This document shows positions 47,574 through 59,317 of a stretch of DNA of 64,000 bases, piece after piece. The stretch comes from Synechococcus sp. WH 5701 (GTDB lineage Bacteria; Cyanobacteriota; Cyanobacteriia; PCC-6307; Cyanobiaceae): assembly GCF_000153045.1 (NCBI RefSeq), contig NZ_CH724159.1, positions 957,823 through 1,021,822 of the forward strand, read 5' to 3'. Made by a program: the position numbers and the translations under genes. Position 1 is the first letter of the stretch; each line of letters begins with the position of its first letter. Under the pieces are notes generated by a model. That model was not told the DNA's origin. It saw nothing but the letters and a program-made list of their open reading frames with translations, and made no database searches.

Positions 47574-49967
47574 TCAGCTGGACGCCGCCAGTTCAGCCTC
47601 GATCGCGGCGATCGCCAACCGGGTGGCGATCACCGCATCGGGGTTGAGGCTGATCGAATTGATGCCTTCGTTCACCAGAAAGCGAGCAAATTCGGGGTAG
47701 TCGCTGGGGGCCTGGCCGCAGAGGCCGATCGGACGACCGCAGCGGTGGGCGGTTTGGATGGCGAGGTGGATCATCTCCTGAACGATCGGATGACGTTCAT
47801 CGAAGAGGTCGGCCACCAGGGAGGAGTCACGGTCGATGCCGAGGGTGAGCTGGGTGAGGTCGTTGGTGCCGATCGAGAAACCATCGAAATGCTGCGAGAA
47901 GGCTTCAGCGCCGATCACGTTGCTGGGCAGCTCGCACATCACATACACCTTGAGATCGTCCTCCCCGCGCACCAGGCCGTGGCGGGCCATCTCCTCGAGC
48001 ACCCGCTCGCCCTCCTCCGGGGTGCGGCAGAAGGGCACCATCGGAATGGTGTTGCGCAGACCCATCTGGCGGCGAACCCGCAGCAGGGCGCTGCATTCCA
48101 GGCCGAAGGCCGCCCGGAATCCCGGGGAGGTGTAGCGGGCCGCTCCCCTCCAGCCGATCATGGGATTGGCTTCGATGGGCTCAAAGGCCCTGCCACCGAG
48201 CAGGCGGGCGTACTCATTGCTCTTGAAGTCGGAGAAGCGCAAGACCACCGGTCTGGGATGGAAGGCCGCCGCGATCCGTGCCATCCCCTGGGCGAGCCGG
48301 TCCACGTAGTACTCGGTGGGGTCGTCGTAGCCGGCGGTGAGGCTGGCGATGGCCTCGCGCTCTGCTGGATCGCTCACCCGCTCAGGCTGCAGCAACGCCA
48401 TCGGGTGCACCCGGATGTGGTTGGCGATGATGAACTCCAACCGGGCCAGACCAACGCCGTCGCAGGGGATGGCCGCGAAGCGGAAGGCCTTCTCCGGGTT
48501 CCCCACGTTCATCAGGATGCGGGTGCGCGTGGGTGGCAAGTGCTCCAGCTTCTGCTCCTCCTTCTCGTAGCGCAGCAGTCCCCGGTAGACCATGCCGTCT
48601 TCGCCTTCGGCGCAGCTGATCGTGATCGCTTCCCCGTCCTGGATGCGTTCGGTGGCGTCGCCACAGCCCACCACCGCGGTGATGCCCATCTCTCGGGCAA
48701 TGATCGCCGCGTGGCAGGTGCGTCCCCCCTGGTTGGTGATCACCCCCCGGGCCTTCTTGAGGATCGGTTCCCAGTCGGGGTCGGTGCGCTCGGTCACCAG
48801 CAGATCGCCAACTTCGAAGCGGTCGATGCCACTGGGGTTGAGGATCACCCGGGCGCGGCCACTGCTGATCGAGGCTCCGATGGCGCGTCCGTGGGTGATC
48901 AGCTCCGCATGATGGGGCTTGAGATGCCAGCGACAGAGCACCGAGCCCGACCGTCTGGATTCGACCGTTTCAGGACGGGCCTGAAGTATAAACAGCTCGC
49001 CGCTTTCTCCGTCGCGGGCCCACTCGATGTCCATCGGTGTGGCCGTCCCATGGCGGGCGCTGTAGTGGTCTTCGATCAGGCAGGCCCAACGGCCCAGGGT
49101 GAGGGCCTCTTCATCGCTGATGGCATAACGGACGCGCTCCGACAGCGGCACGGGTTCGTTGCGCACCGTACCGCCGTCGTCGTACACCATCCGGATCGCC
49201 TTGCTGCCCAGGCGCTTGCTCACGATCGCGGCATAGCCCTCCCGCAGAGTGGGCTTGAACAACAGGATTTCATCGGGATTCACAGCACCCTGAACCACGT
49301 TCTCGCCAAGGCCATAGGCCGCATTGAGCAGCACGGCGTTACGGAAGCCGGTTTCGGTGTCGATCGTGAACATCACTCCGGCGGCGCCCAGGTCGGAGCG
49401 CACCATCCGCTGCACGCCGATGGAGAGGGCCACCTCCAGGTGATCGAAGCCGTTGATCTGGCGGTAGGAGATGGCCCGATCGGTGAACAGGGAGCTGTAG
49501 CAGCGCAGGCAGGCGGCCAGCAGATCGTGTTCTCCGCGCACATTTAGGAAGGTCTCCTGCTGGCCGGCGAAGCTGGCATCGGGCAGATCCTCCGCGGTGG
49601 CACTGGAGCGAACTGCCACAGGCCCGGCCCCCAGCTCGGCATAAGCAGCCGCCACGGCATCGACGAGCTCCGGCGGCAGTGAAGCCCCAAGGATCAGCTC
49701 CCGTGCGCGCCGACCAGCCTGCTGCAGGGCCGTGAGATCGCCGCTGTCGAGCTCCCCCAGGATGGCCCGCAGGGGGACCTCCAGGCCATTGCACTTCAGG
49801 AACAGGCGGTAAGCGGCGGCGGTGGTGGCGAAACCGCCGGGCACCCTCACGCCCTGGCTGGTCAGCTCCCGGATCATTTCCCCCAGAGAAGCGTTCTTGC
49901 CGCCCACCTCAGCAATGGCACCGATGCCCACCTCTTCGAAGAGCCGCAGCAGAGGTGCGTTGCTCAT
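47574..49967 (-). CDS. ppsA: Phosphoenolpyruvate synthase
   Basis: A 797-residue enzyme converting pyruvate and ATP to PEP, AMP and Pi. N-terminal ATP-binding domain: EVGGKNASLGEMIREL and VAVRSSATAEDLPDASFAGQ. The swivelling domain has the phosphorylated His in NQGGRTCHAAIIAREMGI. The C-terminal TIM barrel has MVPFCRTPEEG and the catalytic Cys in IGLCGQAPSDYPEFARFL. ATG 49967 was chosen over a start 11 codons upstream. Runs into no downstream gene within 66 bases. Confidence 0.96.
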   Translation of the reverse strand: MSNAPLLRLFEEVGIGAIAEVGGKNASLGEMIRELTSQGVRVPGGFATTAAAYRLFLKCNGLEVPLRAILGELDSGDLTALQQAGRRARELILGASLPPELVDAVAAAYAELGAGPVAVRSSATAEDLPDASFAGQQETFLNVRGEHDLLAACLRCYSSLFTDRAISYRQINGFDHLEVALSIGVQRMVRSDLGAAGVMFTIDTETGFRNAVLLNAAYGLGENVVQGAVNPDEILLFKPTLREGYAAIVSKRLGSKAIRMVYDDGGTVRNEPVPLSERVRYAISDEEALTLGRWACLIEDHYSARHGTATPMDIEWARDGESGELFILQARPETVESRRSGSVLCRWHLKPHHAELITHGRAIGASISSGRARVILNPSGIDRFEVGDLLVTERTDPDWEPILKKARGVITNQGGRTCHAAIIAREMGITAVVGCGDATERIQDGEAITISCAEGEDGMVYRGLLRYEKEEQKLEHLPPTRTRILMNVGNPEKAFRFAAIPCDGVGLARLEFIIANHIRVHPMALLQPERVSDPAEREAIASLTAGYDDPTEYYVDRLAQGMARIAAAFHPRPVVLRFSDFKSNEYARLLGGRAFEPIEANPMIGWRGAARYTSPGFRAAFGLECSALLRVRRQMGLRNTIPMVPFCRTPEEGERVLEEMARHGLVRGEDDLKVYVMCELPSNVIGAEAFSQHFDGFSIGTNDLTQLTLGIDRDSSLVADLFDERHPIVQEMIHLAIQTAHRCGRPIGLCGQAPSDYPEFARFLVNEGINSISLNPDAVIATRLAIAAIEAELAASS

Positions 49968-50027
49968 GGGGGGGGTGGGGATGGTTGGGTTGGGGCCCAT
50001 GGCGATCGACTCGGGCAGAGATCCAGG

Positions 50028-51221
50028 CTAGGAACGGCTGGCGGCCGGGTCTGCCTTCAGCGGCGTCAGCCGCAGCTCCCCGGCCGGAGGGGTGCCGGGC
50101 GCGAGGTCAAGGCGGCTGGCGGCCCCCCGCAGGGCCACCGGTTTGCCGGCCCGCCGGGCCTTGAGGGCATCGCAGAGATCGAGGGGCTTGGCCTTGGGAT
50201 CGAGCCAATCCAGAGACCAGGTTCTCGTTTTCTGCCCGGCGAGAGAAGAGACCGCCACCAGCTGGCCGGTGTCGAAGCCGGCAGCCTCCACCAGCCCCGG
50301 GGCATAGCCGTGGCGTTGCTTGAAGGCCAGCTCAAACCGGTCCCAGCCCGGCCCGCGGCTGAGGGAGTCGACGCCCAGCTGGGCCAGGGGCAAGGGCTCG
50401 CTCACGGGAAAGGGCCAGACCAGCGTCAGGTTCTCGGGGAGGTCGAGTTCGGCTACAGCCTTGGCCAGGGGGCTGCCCGGAGTTGTCATCACCACCAGGG
50501 AGGAGGGGGTGTACCAGCCCACGTCATCGCGCAGCTGGGTCATCACCTTGGCGTCGGGCTCCACGATCGCCTCGGGGTCGTTGGTGGGCCCCACGGTCCA
50601 GCCACCGCTGCCTTCGATCGTCTCCACGAAGCGATCGGCCAGGGCCGCCTGCTCCGCTCCGCCGTCATGGATCACCATCACCTTGCCCTTGTTGTCCTCC
50701 AGCAGCCCCCTCGCCAGCCGATCGGCTTCGAGGCTCCGCGACGGCAGGACCGGCCAGATCCTGTCGGCGCCCACCTGGCTGGGCAGACGCCGCAGGGAGT
50801 AGCCCCGTTGCAACGGCAGAAGCACGTTCACCCCCCGGCTCTGGGCGAGCCGTCCGAAGGGCAGCAGATTGACCGCAGGAGGGGCGATCAACAGCTCCGG
50901 CATCGGGACGCCGAGCAACAGGGCCTCTGGATCCTTCTCCGGCGGAAGCCAGCCCAGTGCCTGGCTTGGGGGGCGCAGGCCGCAGGCCCTGGTCTCCTCC
51001 ATGGCCAGTCCGTAACCGCGGCGCAGGCCATCTCCCACCCCCGCCAGCAACCCTTCACTGGGCAGCAGCATCAGCACCTCCTGGGGAAAGGGGGTACTGG
51101 CCGCCAGGCTCTGAACTCCCACGAGCACAGCCGCCAGCCCGACACCGACGCTCCAGAGGGGAAGCCGCACCCCGTGCTCTGGGGCGGGAGGTGGCCCGCT
51201 TCCCAGTCCGCCAGTGGTCAT
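50028..51221 (-). CDS. Periplasmic-binding-protein-like (type 1 fold) exported protein
   Basis: A 397-residue protein with an N-terminal hydrophobic segment (about residues 20-40). The following part reads as a type 1 periplasmic-binding fold of the branched-chain amino-acid/LppC group, with GVGDGLRRGYGLAMEE, LPLQRGYSLRRLP and KVMVIHDGGAEQAALADRFVE. No ABC transporter genes are adjacent. It shares a short divergent region with the Tic22 gene. Start ATG 51221 is preferred; a longer frame exists. Confidence 0.72.
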   Translation of the reverse strand: MTTGGLGSGPPPAPEHGVRLPLWSVGVGLAAVLVGVQSLAASTPFPQEVLMLLPSEGLLAGVGDGLRRGYGLAMEETRACGLRPPSQALGWLPPEKDPEALLLGVPMPELLIAPPAVNLLPFGRLAQSRGVNVLLPLQRGYSLRRLPSQVGADRIWPVLPSRSLEADRLARGLLEDNKGKVMVIHDGGAEQAALADRFVETIEGSGGWTVGPTNDPEAIVEPDAKVMTQLRDDVGWYTPSSLVVMTTPGSPLAKAVAELDLPENLTLVWPFPVSEPLPLAQLGVDSLSRGPGWDRFELAFKQRHGYAPGLVEAAGFDTGQLVAVSSLAGQKTRTWSLDWLDPKAKPLDLCDALKARRAGKPVALRGAASRLDLAPGTPPAGELRLTPLKADPAASRS

Positions 51222-51294
51222 GGCCTGTACCGTCCAGCTCAGCGAGATTACGTGCTGCTCTGTTCCTAGGTTTGATCTTCTCTTCGAGGGACGC

Positions 51295-52089
51295 ATGCCG
51301 GGCCCCACCGCTCCAATGCTGGCTTCACTGCCCGCCTCCCCTGCGGGGTGTTCGCTTCGCCACCGCCTGATTGCTTTGCTGGCCGGCTACGCCGGACTGG
51401 TGGGCCTGCTTCAGCCACTGCCAGCGCTGGCCATTCCCCAGCAGGAGGCCATGAAGAAGCTGGCGGTGATCCCGATCTTCGTGCTCACCGATTCCAAGGG
51501 AATCCCCCTTCCCCTGCAACGGGACAAGGCCCTGGTGCTGCCTCTTTATCTCGATCGGAGCAAGGCCGAGCAGGAATTGGCTGCCTTTCTCAAGGCCAAC
51601 CCCACCATCAAGGCCGGGGTGCTGCCCATGCCAATGAATGTGGCCCTGGAGCGAGTGCAGGAGCTCAACAAGTCGTTGAAGGACCGCAAGCTGCTCTCAC
51701 CGGTGATTCCCACATCCTCCGATCTGAGCCAGGCCCGCAGCCTGCTGAGCAAGCAGGGCCTCGATCAGAAGGCGATTCAGGAGGGTCTCTCCGTGCCTGT
51801 GTTTTTCACCAAGCCGCTGATCACCGTCAAGACGCCTCAGGGGGAGCGCGGGCTCTTTTTCTTCGACTACGCCTCGCTGCAAAAGGCGATGGCCAGCATC
51901 CCCGACCGCAACAAACTCACCGTTCAGGCCGCTGATCTCAGCGCCGTGATGGATCAGATCGTCAAACAGACCAAGGACACCTACGCCTTCTATCCAACAC
52001 CGGAGTACTTCCGGTTGGTGGAGCAGCAATCCAGAACCAAGGGGGCTGGCCAAACTGGCTCTCCGCCGCCGGTGGCCCCACGCCGCTGA
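51295..52089 (+). CDS. Tic22-like family protein
   Basis: A 264-residue exported protein with an N-terminal signal-like region and the Tic22 pattern AIPQQEAMKKLAVIPIFVLTDSKG, AFLKANPTIKAGVLPMPMN, PVFFTKPLITVKTPQGERGLFF and YASLQKAMASIP. In cyanobacteria Tic22 is a periplasmic/thylakoid chaperone-like protein needed for outer-membrane assembly. ATG 51295 follows GAGGGA; a second ATG seven codons on is possible. Confidence 0.9.
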   Translation: MPGPTAPMLASLPASPAGCSLRHRLIALLAGYAGLVGLLQPLPALAIPQQEAMKKLAVIPIFVLTDSKGIPLPLQRDKALVLPLYLDRSKAEQELAAFLKANPTIKAGVLPMPMNVALERVQELNKSLKDRKLLSPVIPTSSDLSQARSLLSKQGLDQKAIQEGLSVPVFFTKPLITVKTPQGERGLFFFDYASLQKAMASIPDRNKLTVQAADLSAVMDQIVKQTKDTYAFYPTPEYFRLVEQQSRTKGAGQTGSPPPVAPRR

Positions 52090-52126
52090 AACCGATCAGG
52101 ACGTGGGCTGCGGCTGCCCGTCTCGC

Positions 52127-52345
52127 CTACGGGGCACTGTTGTCCTCCGGTTCGGCCTCCGGTTTCCCCTCCGGCAGCAGCTGGGTGAGCAGGCCTCCGG
52201 CCAGGAGCAACGCAGCGATACCCAGGGCCAGGGGGCGATTGGCGTCCGAGCCATCACCGTTCCAGAGTGCGGCGCTGAGGAAGGCCCCTCCAAGCAACAG
52301 GGTCGGCACCAGCACAATTCCCTTCGCGGTGCGGTTCAAGCTCAT
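52127..52345 (-). CDS. Small two-helix membrane protein
   Basis: A 72-residue protein with two hydrophobic helices (KGIVLVPTLLLGGAFLSAAL and LALGIAALLLAGGLLTQLLP) and an acidic tail. Its start overlaps the nuclease-like gene stop as ATGA, which supports it as real. Family not recognised. Confidence 0.65.
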   Translation of the reverse strand: MSLNRTAKGIVLVPTLLLGGAFLSAALWNGDGSDANRPLALGIAALLLAGGLLTQLLPEGKPEAEPEDNSAP

Positions 52346-52821
52346 GGTTCCGTGGGGTCGTCCTCACTGGACGGACAGCCTTCTGGGCGAATCAGCGACG
52401 GCAAGGGCTGGGCCAGGCCGGCACTGACCAGGCCTGAGCCCAGGTCAGCCCCTCCCCTCAACACCTGAACACGGGCGAGCAGCACCCCGTCAGCGGAGCC
52501 CAGCGGACGCAGATTCACTCGAGTGCGACGTGGCAGTTCCTGGCGCAGCCAGTCTTCGGCGGCTCCTGACTGCTCGGGAGTCACGCTGATGCAGCCCAGC
52601 TGCACCGGGTAGCTGCGGTTCTGATCGCCCACCTGGAGCAGCACACCACTGCGCACCTGCAACACCTCTGCGGCGGCAGCCGGCAGGGCAGCGAGGGGAT
52701 CCAGCAGCAGTCCCATCGCCAGGATCAAGGCCAGGAGCAGAGGAAGGGGGATCAGAGCTTGGCGCCGCAGCTGGGGCAGAAGAGATGGGCGCTTTCGGTA
52801 CTGAAGCCACAAGAGCCGCAT
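52342..52821 (-). CDS. Exported SNase-like (thermonuclease-fold) protein, probably inactive
   Basis: A 159-residue protein with a long hydrophobic N-terminal segment ending ALPAAAAEV, likely a signal peptide. The rest follows the staphylococcal nuclease OB-fold: [41 protein letters not shown] and the LARVQVLRG...LVSAGLAQ end. Residues equal to the catalytic Arg/Glu set are not evident. The start overlaps ilvB by 70 bases; no shorter start keeps the signal. Coupled to the small membrane gene. Confidence 0.65.
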   Translation of the reverse strand: MRLLWLQYRKRPSLLPQLRRQALIPLPLLLALILAMGLLLDPLAALPAAAAEVLQVRSGVLLQVGDQNRSYPVQLGCISVTPEQSGAAEDWLRQELPRRTRVNLRPLGSADGVLLARVQVLRGGADLGSGLVSAGLAQPLPSLIRPEGCPSSEDDPTEP

Positions 52822-54680
52822 TGGCGGGTGGTGTCGATGGCCAGTTCCGGATGGCTGGGAAGACCGACCATCTGAGCGTTGCTGGCGCCGGGGGGCACCA
52901 TCGGGTAGCAGTTCTCGTTGCGGCGCACACGCACGTCGATCAGAGCGGGACCTGGATGGGCCAGGGCCTCGGCCAGCTGTTCGCGCAAGCTGGCCCGCTC
53001 GCTGATCCCCACCCCTCTCACACCGAAGGCTTCGGCCAGCCGTGGGAAATCAGGCATCCCACGGGTCATCTCCGAGGCGGAGTAACGCTCGCCGTAGAAA
53101 CTCTCCTGCCACTGCCTCACCATCCCCTGCCAGCCGTTGTTGAGGATCACCACCTTCACGGGCAGGTCGTACTGGGAGAGGGTGCCCAGTTCCTGGATGT
53201 TCATCAGGATGCTGGCGTCGCCGGCCACGCAGATCACCTGGTCGTCAGGGAAGGCCACCTGCACACCCATGGCCGCCGGCAGTCCGAAGCCCATGGTGCC
53301 CAGGCCGCTGCTGCTGATCCAGTGGCGCGGTGGGTTGTTCAGATACTGGGCGGCCCACATCTGATGCTGACCGACATCCGTGGTGACGAAGGCGTCAGGG
53401 GCCAGGTCGCGCAGGGCCAGCACGACCTCCTGGGGGGCGATGGCCCCCTCCGGGGTGGGGATCACCAGCGGGTAATGACGTTTCCAGCGGCTGATGCGCT
53501 CCAGCCAGGGACCCGTGCGTCCGTTGTCGCTCTCCCCGACTGAGGCCTCCAGAAGGGCCTCCAGCGCCAGGCGCACATCAGAGACGATCGGCACCTCCGG
53601 CAGGCGGTTCTTGCCCACCTCAGCCGCATCGATGTCGATGTGGATCACCTGGGCGCGGGGAGCGAAGCTGTCGAGACGCCCGGTGACCCGGTCGTCGAAG
53701 CGAGCGCCGGCGGCGATCAGCAGATCGCACTCGGTGACAGCGAAGTTCGCGTAGGCGGTGCCGTGCATCCCCAGCATGCCCACCGCCAGTGGATGGCGCT
53801 CATCAAAGGCCCCCTTGCCCATCAAGGTGGTGGTGACCGGCAGCTGGAAACGCTCGGCCAGGGCGATCAGGGAGGTGTGGGCGCCGGAGCTGATGGCGCC
53901 GCCACCCACATACAGCAATGGGCGGCGCGCCTGGCGGATCAGCTCGATCGCCTGGGCGATCGCCTCAGGGGCGGGACCACCGGGCACCTGGTACCCCGCC
54001 GGGATGGCCGTGCCCGGCTCGACGGGGGTGTAGTCGAACTCCTCGAGCCCCACATCCTTGGGGACATCGATCAGCACCGGACCAGGGCGGCCCGTGGAGG
54101 CGATCAGGAAAGCCTCGGCCACGATCCGGCCGATGTCGGCAGGGTCGCGCACCACCCAGGAGTGCTTCACGATCGGCAGGGTGATGCCGAAGATGTCGGT
54201 TTCCTGGAAGGCGTCGGTACCGATGGCGGCGCGGGGCACCTGACCGGTGATCACCACCATCGGCACCGAATCCATCTGGGCCGTGGCGATGCCGGTGACC
54301 AGATTCGTGGCGCCGGGCCCGGAGGTGCCGAAGCAGACCCCCACCCGGCCGGTGGCCCGGGCATAGGCATCGGCGGCGTGGGTGCCCCCCTGTTCGTGCC
54401 GCACCAGCACATGCTTCAACCAGCCCCGGCTCTCGGCCTTGTGCAGCGCGTCGTAGATGGGCAGGATCGCTCCGCCTGGGTAGCCGAACACATCGGTGAC
54501 GCCGTGGCGATGGAGCGCATCCATCAGGGCATCAGCACCGCTCAGCCGCCCGGGAACGATGGGGGCAACCGCCTCAGCGGGAATCGGGTGTTGATCGCCT
54601 GGAGAGGACCCTGCTGTAGGGGCTGCGGGGTTGACAGTTGTCGAGGGCACGGTGGTCACGGTCACGGTGGCGGGCAACAC
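52752..54680 (-). CDS. ilvB: Acetolactate synthase large subunit with C-terminal zinc ribbon
   Basis: A 642-residue ThDP enzyme for the first common step of branched-chain amino-acid synthesis. N-terminal domain: [16 protein letters not shown] (catalytic Glu nearby in [18 protein letters not shown]). ThDP site: [18 protein letters not shown]. Unusually, the C-terminus carries a zinc ribbon: Cys at 621, 624, 635 and 638 in two CxxC pairs. Usual enzymes end before this. ATG 54680. The small regulatory subunit (ilvH/N) is not in the window. Confidence 0.94.
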   Translation of the reverse strand: MLPATVTVTTVPSTTVNPAAPTAGSSPGDQHPIPAEAVAPIVPGRLSGADALMDALHRHGVTDVFGYPGGAILPIYDALHKAESRGWLKHVLVRHEQGGTHAADAYARATGRVGVCFGTSGPGATNLVTGIATAQMDSVPMVVITGQVPRAAIGTDAFQETDIFGITLPIVKHSWVVRDPADIGRIVAEAFLIASTGRPGPVLIDVPKDVGLEEFDYTPVEPGTAIPAGYQVPGGPAPEAIAQAIELIRQARRPLLYVGGGAISSGAHTSLIALAERFQLPVTTTLMGKGAFDERHPLAVGMLGMHGTAYANFAVTECDLLIAAGARFDDRVTGRLDSFAPRAQVIHIDIDAAEVGKNRLPEVPIVSDVRLALEALLEASVGESDNGRTGPWLERISRWKRHYPLVIPTPEGAIAPQEVVLALRDLAPDAFVTTDVGQHQMWAAQYLNNPPRHWISSSGLGTMGFGLPAAMGVQVAFPDDQVICVAGDASILMNIQELGTLSQYDLPVKVVILNNGWQGMVRQWQESFYGERYSASEMTRGMPDFPRLAEAFGVRGVGISERASLREQLAEALAHPGPALIDVRVRRNENCYPMVPPGASNAQMVGLPSHPELAIDTTRQCGSCGFSTESAHLFCPSCGAKL

Positions 54681-54708
54681 ACGTAACGAAGACCGTCAGC
54701 GTAGGAGC

Positions 54709-55305
54709 TCACTTCCGACCTTGGGAGAACTGTTGCGGGGACTGTGGCTGCAACCGCCGGCCGCGCACCATGGCCCGGAGAATCAGGCCCGGATCGAGCC
54801 AGGTGCCCCGGTAGCGGATTCCCCAGTGCAGGTGGGGGCCCGTGGTACGGCCGCTCAGGCCCACATGAGCGATCAGCTGGCCAGCCCGCACCCGTTGGCC
54901 GGGGCGCAGCAGCACCGGGCCACTGGCATAGGTGCCGCCATGCGCCGCTCCGGCCAGGTGGCAGTACATGTGCTCGTAGTCGCCAGAGCGGATCACCACC
55001 CCCACTCCACAGCTTCCGTCATGGAAGACGTCGGCCACAGTGCCAGCCCACCAGTTGCGGATCGGCGAACCGAGCGGCGCGGCGATGTCGAGGCCGGAAT
55101 GCATCTCCCTGCCGCCACCTGGACCGGTCCGGCGGCCGAAATGACTGGTGTAGCCAGCGAAGTGGACGATCGGGAACACCCCCCGGGCCCAGCGCAGTTC
55201 CGCTCGGGCCGGCTGGGGAGTCAGACCCAGGTCAAAGGCCAGGCCGAGCTGCAGACTCACCAGGCCGGCCAGGAGTCCGCGAGGTCTAGAGGAGACCGAT
55301 GGCAT
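54709..55305 (-). CDS. M23-family (LytM) metallopeptidase, exported
   Basis: A 198-residue protein with a signal peptide ([19 protein letters not shown]). The peptidase domain has [20 protein letters not shown] (HxxxD zinc ligands) and the second metal motif HLHWG near residue 160. It likely acts on peptidoglycan in the periplasm. Catalytic ligands are intact, so activity is expected. Start ATG 55305 lies within the last 20 bases of hemH. Confidence 0.9.
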   Translation of the reverse strand: MPSVSSRPRGLLAGLVSLQLGLAFDLGLTPQPARAELRWARGVFPIVHFAGYTSHFGRRTGPGGGREMHSGLDIAAPLGSPIRNWWAGTVADVFHDGSCGVGVVIRSGDYEHMYCHLAGAAHGGTYASGPVLLRPGQRVRAGQLIAHVGLSGRTTGPHLHWGIRYRGTWLDPGLILRAMVRGRRLQPQSPQQFSQGRK

Positions 55306-56461
55306 GAAGCGGACCCCGGCCACTCAACAGCTCCAGTAGAAAAGCCGAAAAACCAAGCATGGCCAGGCGTCCATTCCAGACCTCGGAGCTGTTGTTCCAC
55401 CCCCAGGCCCACTTGTCCTGGGGGTAGAGCTTCACCTGGGTGGGCAGGGAGGCGGCCTGATCCAGGTTCACTTCGGGGCCGGCCAGGGCCAGTTGCACCA
55501 GATCAGCCAGACCCTTGATGAAGGTGGGGTAGGTGTCAAGAGCGGGCACGCGCACGAAGTTGCTGATGCCGGCTTCAGTGGCGATTTCCCGGTATTCGAT
55601 GTCAATTTCCTCGAGGGTCTCGATGTGCTCGCTCACGAAGCTGATCGGCACCACCACCAACTCCTGGACCCCCTCCTCACCAAGCCGCACCAGGGCTTCG
55701 TCGGTGTAGGGCTTGAGCCACTCCACCGGACCCACCCGGCTCTGATAGGCCAGGGTGTGGGGATTCCCATGGCCGAGCAGTTGTTCCAGCTTGGCCATCA
55801 CCAGAGTGGAGCAGGCTTCGATCTCCTGCTGATAGGGATCACCGGCTTCCTCCACGTAGCTCTTGGGCACGCCGTGGGCGCTGAAGAACACGTGGGCGGA
55901 GGCGGGGTCGTGGCAGCTGCGCACCCCAGCGGCGATCAGCTCGGCCATCGCCAGCACGTAGCCGGGATGGTCGTACCAGCTGCGGATGCAGCGGATCGGC
56001 AATTTGCTGAAGGCGGGATCGGCTTGGCGCAGGCGCTGCAGTTCGCGGAAGCTCGAACCGCTGGTGCTGATCGAGAAGTGGGGATAGAGCGGCAGCACCA
56101 CCACTTCATCCACCGAATCCGCTTTGATGTCGTCCACGGCCGACTCTGTGAACGGGTGCCAGTAGCGCATCGCCACATAGGTGGTGGCCTGGACGCCCCG
56201 CTGGCGCAGCTCACTCTGGAGCTCGCGGGCCTGCTGCTCGGTGATGCGGCGCAGGGGGGAGCCACCGCCGATGGCGCGGTAGGCCTCCTTGGATTTGTTG
56301 CTGCGCAGGGTGCTGATCAGCCAGGCCAGGGGCTTCTGAAGCAGGGGGGTGGGCAGCCGGATGATCTCCGGATCAGCAAACAGGTTGTAGAGAAAGGGGC
56401 CGACGTCTTCGATGCGCTCAGGCCCGCCGAGGTTCAGCAGCAAGACGCCGACCCTGGCCAT
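55286..56461 (-). CDS. hemH: Ferrochelatase with C-terminal chlorophyll-binding-like segment
   Basis: A 391-residue enzyme inserting Fe2+ into protoporphyrin IX. Marks: [20 protein letters not shown], the active His region [12 protein letters not shown] and [16 protein letters not shown]. The last 35 residues include the chlorophyll a/b-binding-like motif [20 protein letters not shown], found only in photosynthetic ferrochelatases and linked to membrane placement and control of tetrapyrrole flow. Overlaps the M23 gene by 20 bases. Confidence 0.96.
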   Translation of the reverse strand: MARVGVLLLNLGGPERIEDVGPFLYNLFADPEIIRLPTPLLQKPLAWLISTLRSNKSKEAYRAIGGGSPLRRITEQQARELQSELRQRGVQATTYVAMRYWHPFTESAVDDIKADSVDEVVVLPLYPHFSISTSGSSFRELQRLRQADPAFSKLPIRCIRSWYDHPGYVLAMAELIAAGVRSCHDPASAHVFFSAHGVPKSYVEEAGDPYQQEIEACSTLVMAKLEQLLGHGNPHTLAYQSRVGPVEWLKPYTDEALVRLGEEGVQELVVVPISFVSEHIETLEEIDIEYREIATEAGISNFVRVPALDTYPTFIKGLADLVQLALAGPEVNLDQAASLPTQVKLYPQDKWAWGWNNSSEVWNGRLAMLGFSAFLLELLSGRGPLHAIGLL

Positions 56462-56652
56462 ACCTGAACTGATCCACTGATTGGCTCAGAGCGTAACCCT
56501 GCTGGTGCCCGCTGGCGGTAGGCGGCACTGATCGATAACGTCGGCGCGCCCATCGCCGCCATGGCGGCCGACCCACCGTCTGGTGGCGGCCACCGGCTCC
56601 CACTGCCCTGACCCCTGCTCTGACCCCTTCCCTTGCCGCGATTGATGCCGCA

Positions 56653-57774
56653 GTGAGCCAGGAGAATGCCCGCCTGGCGGCCAGCGGCCTGGCCCTGCGA
56701 CTGGAGCGACGGGGGGGGCGGCTGGCCCTGCGCGGTCCCCTGCCCTGTCCACGGGGAGGCCCCCAGCGGGTGCAGCGCCTGAGCCTGGGCCTGGAGGCCA
56801 GCCCCAGTGGCCTGAACCAGGCCCGGCGGGAACTGAAACGGGTGAGCCAGGCCCTGCGCCAGCGTCGCTTCGACTGGGGGGACTGGGGCCGACCCACAGC
56901 AGCGGCTTCGGCGCTGGAGCGGCTCGAGGACTTCGAGAAAGCCTTTTTCAGCGATCCCCGCCGCCGCCGCAATCCCGCCGGAAGCCGCACCACCTGGAGT
57001 GCCGCCTACCAGCCTTACCTGCGCAGGCTGCGAGCCCGGCTGGAGCAGGGGGAGCCCCTCGACAGCGAGCAGCTGGTGCAGGTTCTGGAGGCGTATCCCC
57101 CTGCCAGCCGCAGCCGTCAGCAGTGCGGCACCGCCCTGGCGGCCCTGGCCCGGCAGCTGGAACTGCCCCTTCCCGGCGACTGGCGCGAGCGGGCCGCCGG
57201 CTATGGCCTGCACCAGGCCCAGTACCGGCGTCTGCCCAGCGATGCCCAGCTGCTGGAGTGGGTGGAGCGCATTCCCAACCCCCGTTGGCGGCTGGTGTAC
57301 GGCCTGATGGCCACCTATGGCCTTCGCAACCACGAGGTGTTCTTCGCGGATCTCTCCGCTCTGGCCCAGGGTGGCGACCGGGTGATCCGGGTGCTGCCCA
57401 CCACCAAGACCGGTGAGCACCAGGTGTGGCCCTTCCAGCCCGAATGGGTGGACCGTTTCGATCTGGCCCCCCTTGGCGAGGGCGGCGCCAGGCTCCCCGC
57501 TGTCTGCACCGACCTCAGGCGCACCACCCTGCAGCAGGTGGGCCGTCGGGTGGCCGAGCAGTTTCGCCGTTACGAGCTCCCCTGCACCCCCTACGACCTG
57601 CGCCATTCCTGGGCCGTGCGCACCATCCACATCGGCCTGCCCGACACGGTGGCGGCGCGGATGATGGGCCACTCGGTGGCGATCCACACCCGCACCTACC
57701 ACCACTGGATCACCCGTCGGGACCAGCAGCAGGCCGTGGATGCGGCCCTGGCCCGCCAGCGACTGACCCTCTGA
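56653..57774 (+). CDS. Orphan tyrosine recombinase / integrase
   Basis: A 373-residue protein. The first 180 residues are a charged N-terminal part (SAM-like plus arm). The catalytic part has Arg225 (YGLRNHEV), Lys252 (TKTGEH), the box YDLRHSWAVR (314-323; usual HxxR is YxxR, with Arg317 kept), His340 (MMGHS) and the nucleophile Tyr349 (RTYHHW) nine residues after His340. All essential residues but the box-II His are present. No att site, tRNA or other mobile gene is adjacent; it sits between hemH and cobO. Start GTG 56653 is the best available. Confidence 0.82.
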   Translation: MSQENARLAASGLALRLERRGGRLALRGPLPCPRGGPQRVQRLSLGLEASPSGLNQARRELKRVSQALRQRRFDWGDWGRPTAAASALERLEDFEKAFFSDPRRRRNPAGSRTTWSAAYQPYLRRLRARLEQGEPLDSEQLVQVLEAYPPASRSRQQCGTALAALARQLELPLPGDWRERAAGYGLHQAQYRRLPSDAQLLEWVERIPNPRWRLVYGLMATYGLRNHEVFFADLSALAQGGDRVIRVLPTTKTGEHQVWPFQPEWVDRFDLAPLGEGGARLPAVCTDLRRTTLQQVGRRVAEQFRRYELPCTPYDLRHSWAVRTIHIGLPDTVAARMMGHSVAIHTRTYHHWITRRDQQQAVDAALARQRLTL

Positions 57775-57821
57775 GCCAGACAGCGCGCCAGAGTGCTCAG
57801 CGGTTGCCGAGCTCAGCGTCC

Positions 57822-59293
<1,472 letters not shown>

Positions 59294-59317
59294 CCCCGGT
59301 CAATCCCCGCAACGCCC

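Noticed and set aside
47526-49547. 673-residue plus-strand frame
   Set aside because: Antisense of ppsA, which has full family motifs.
56462-57774. Genomic island or prophage around the integrase
   Set aside because: No att repeats, tRNA, phage genes or composition shift; flanking genes are housekeeping.
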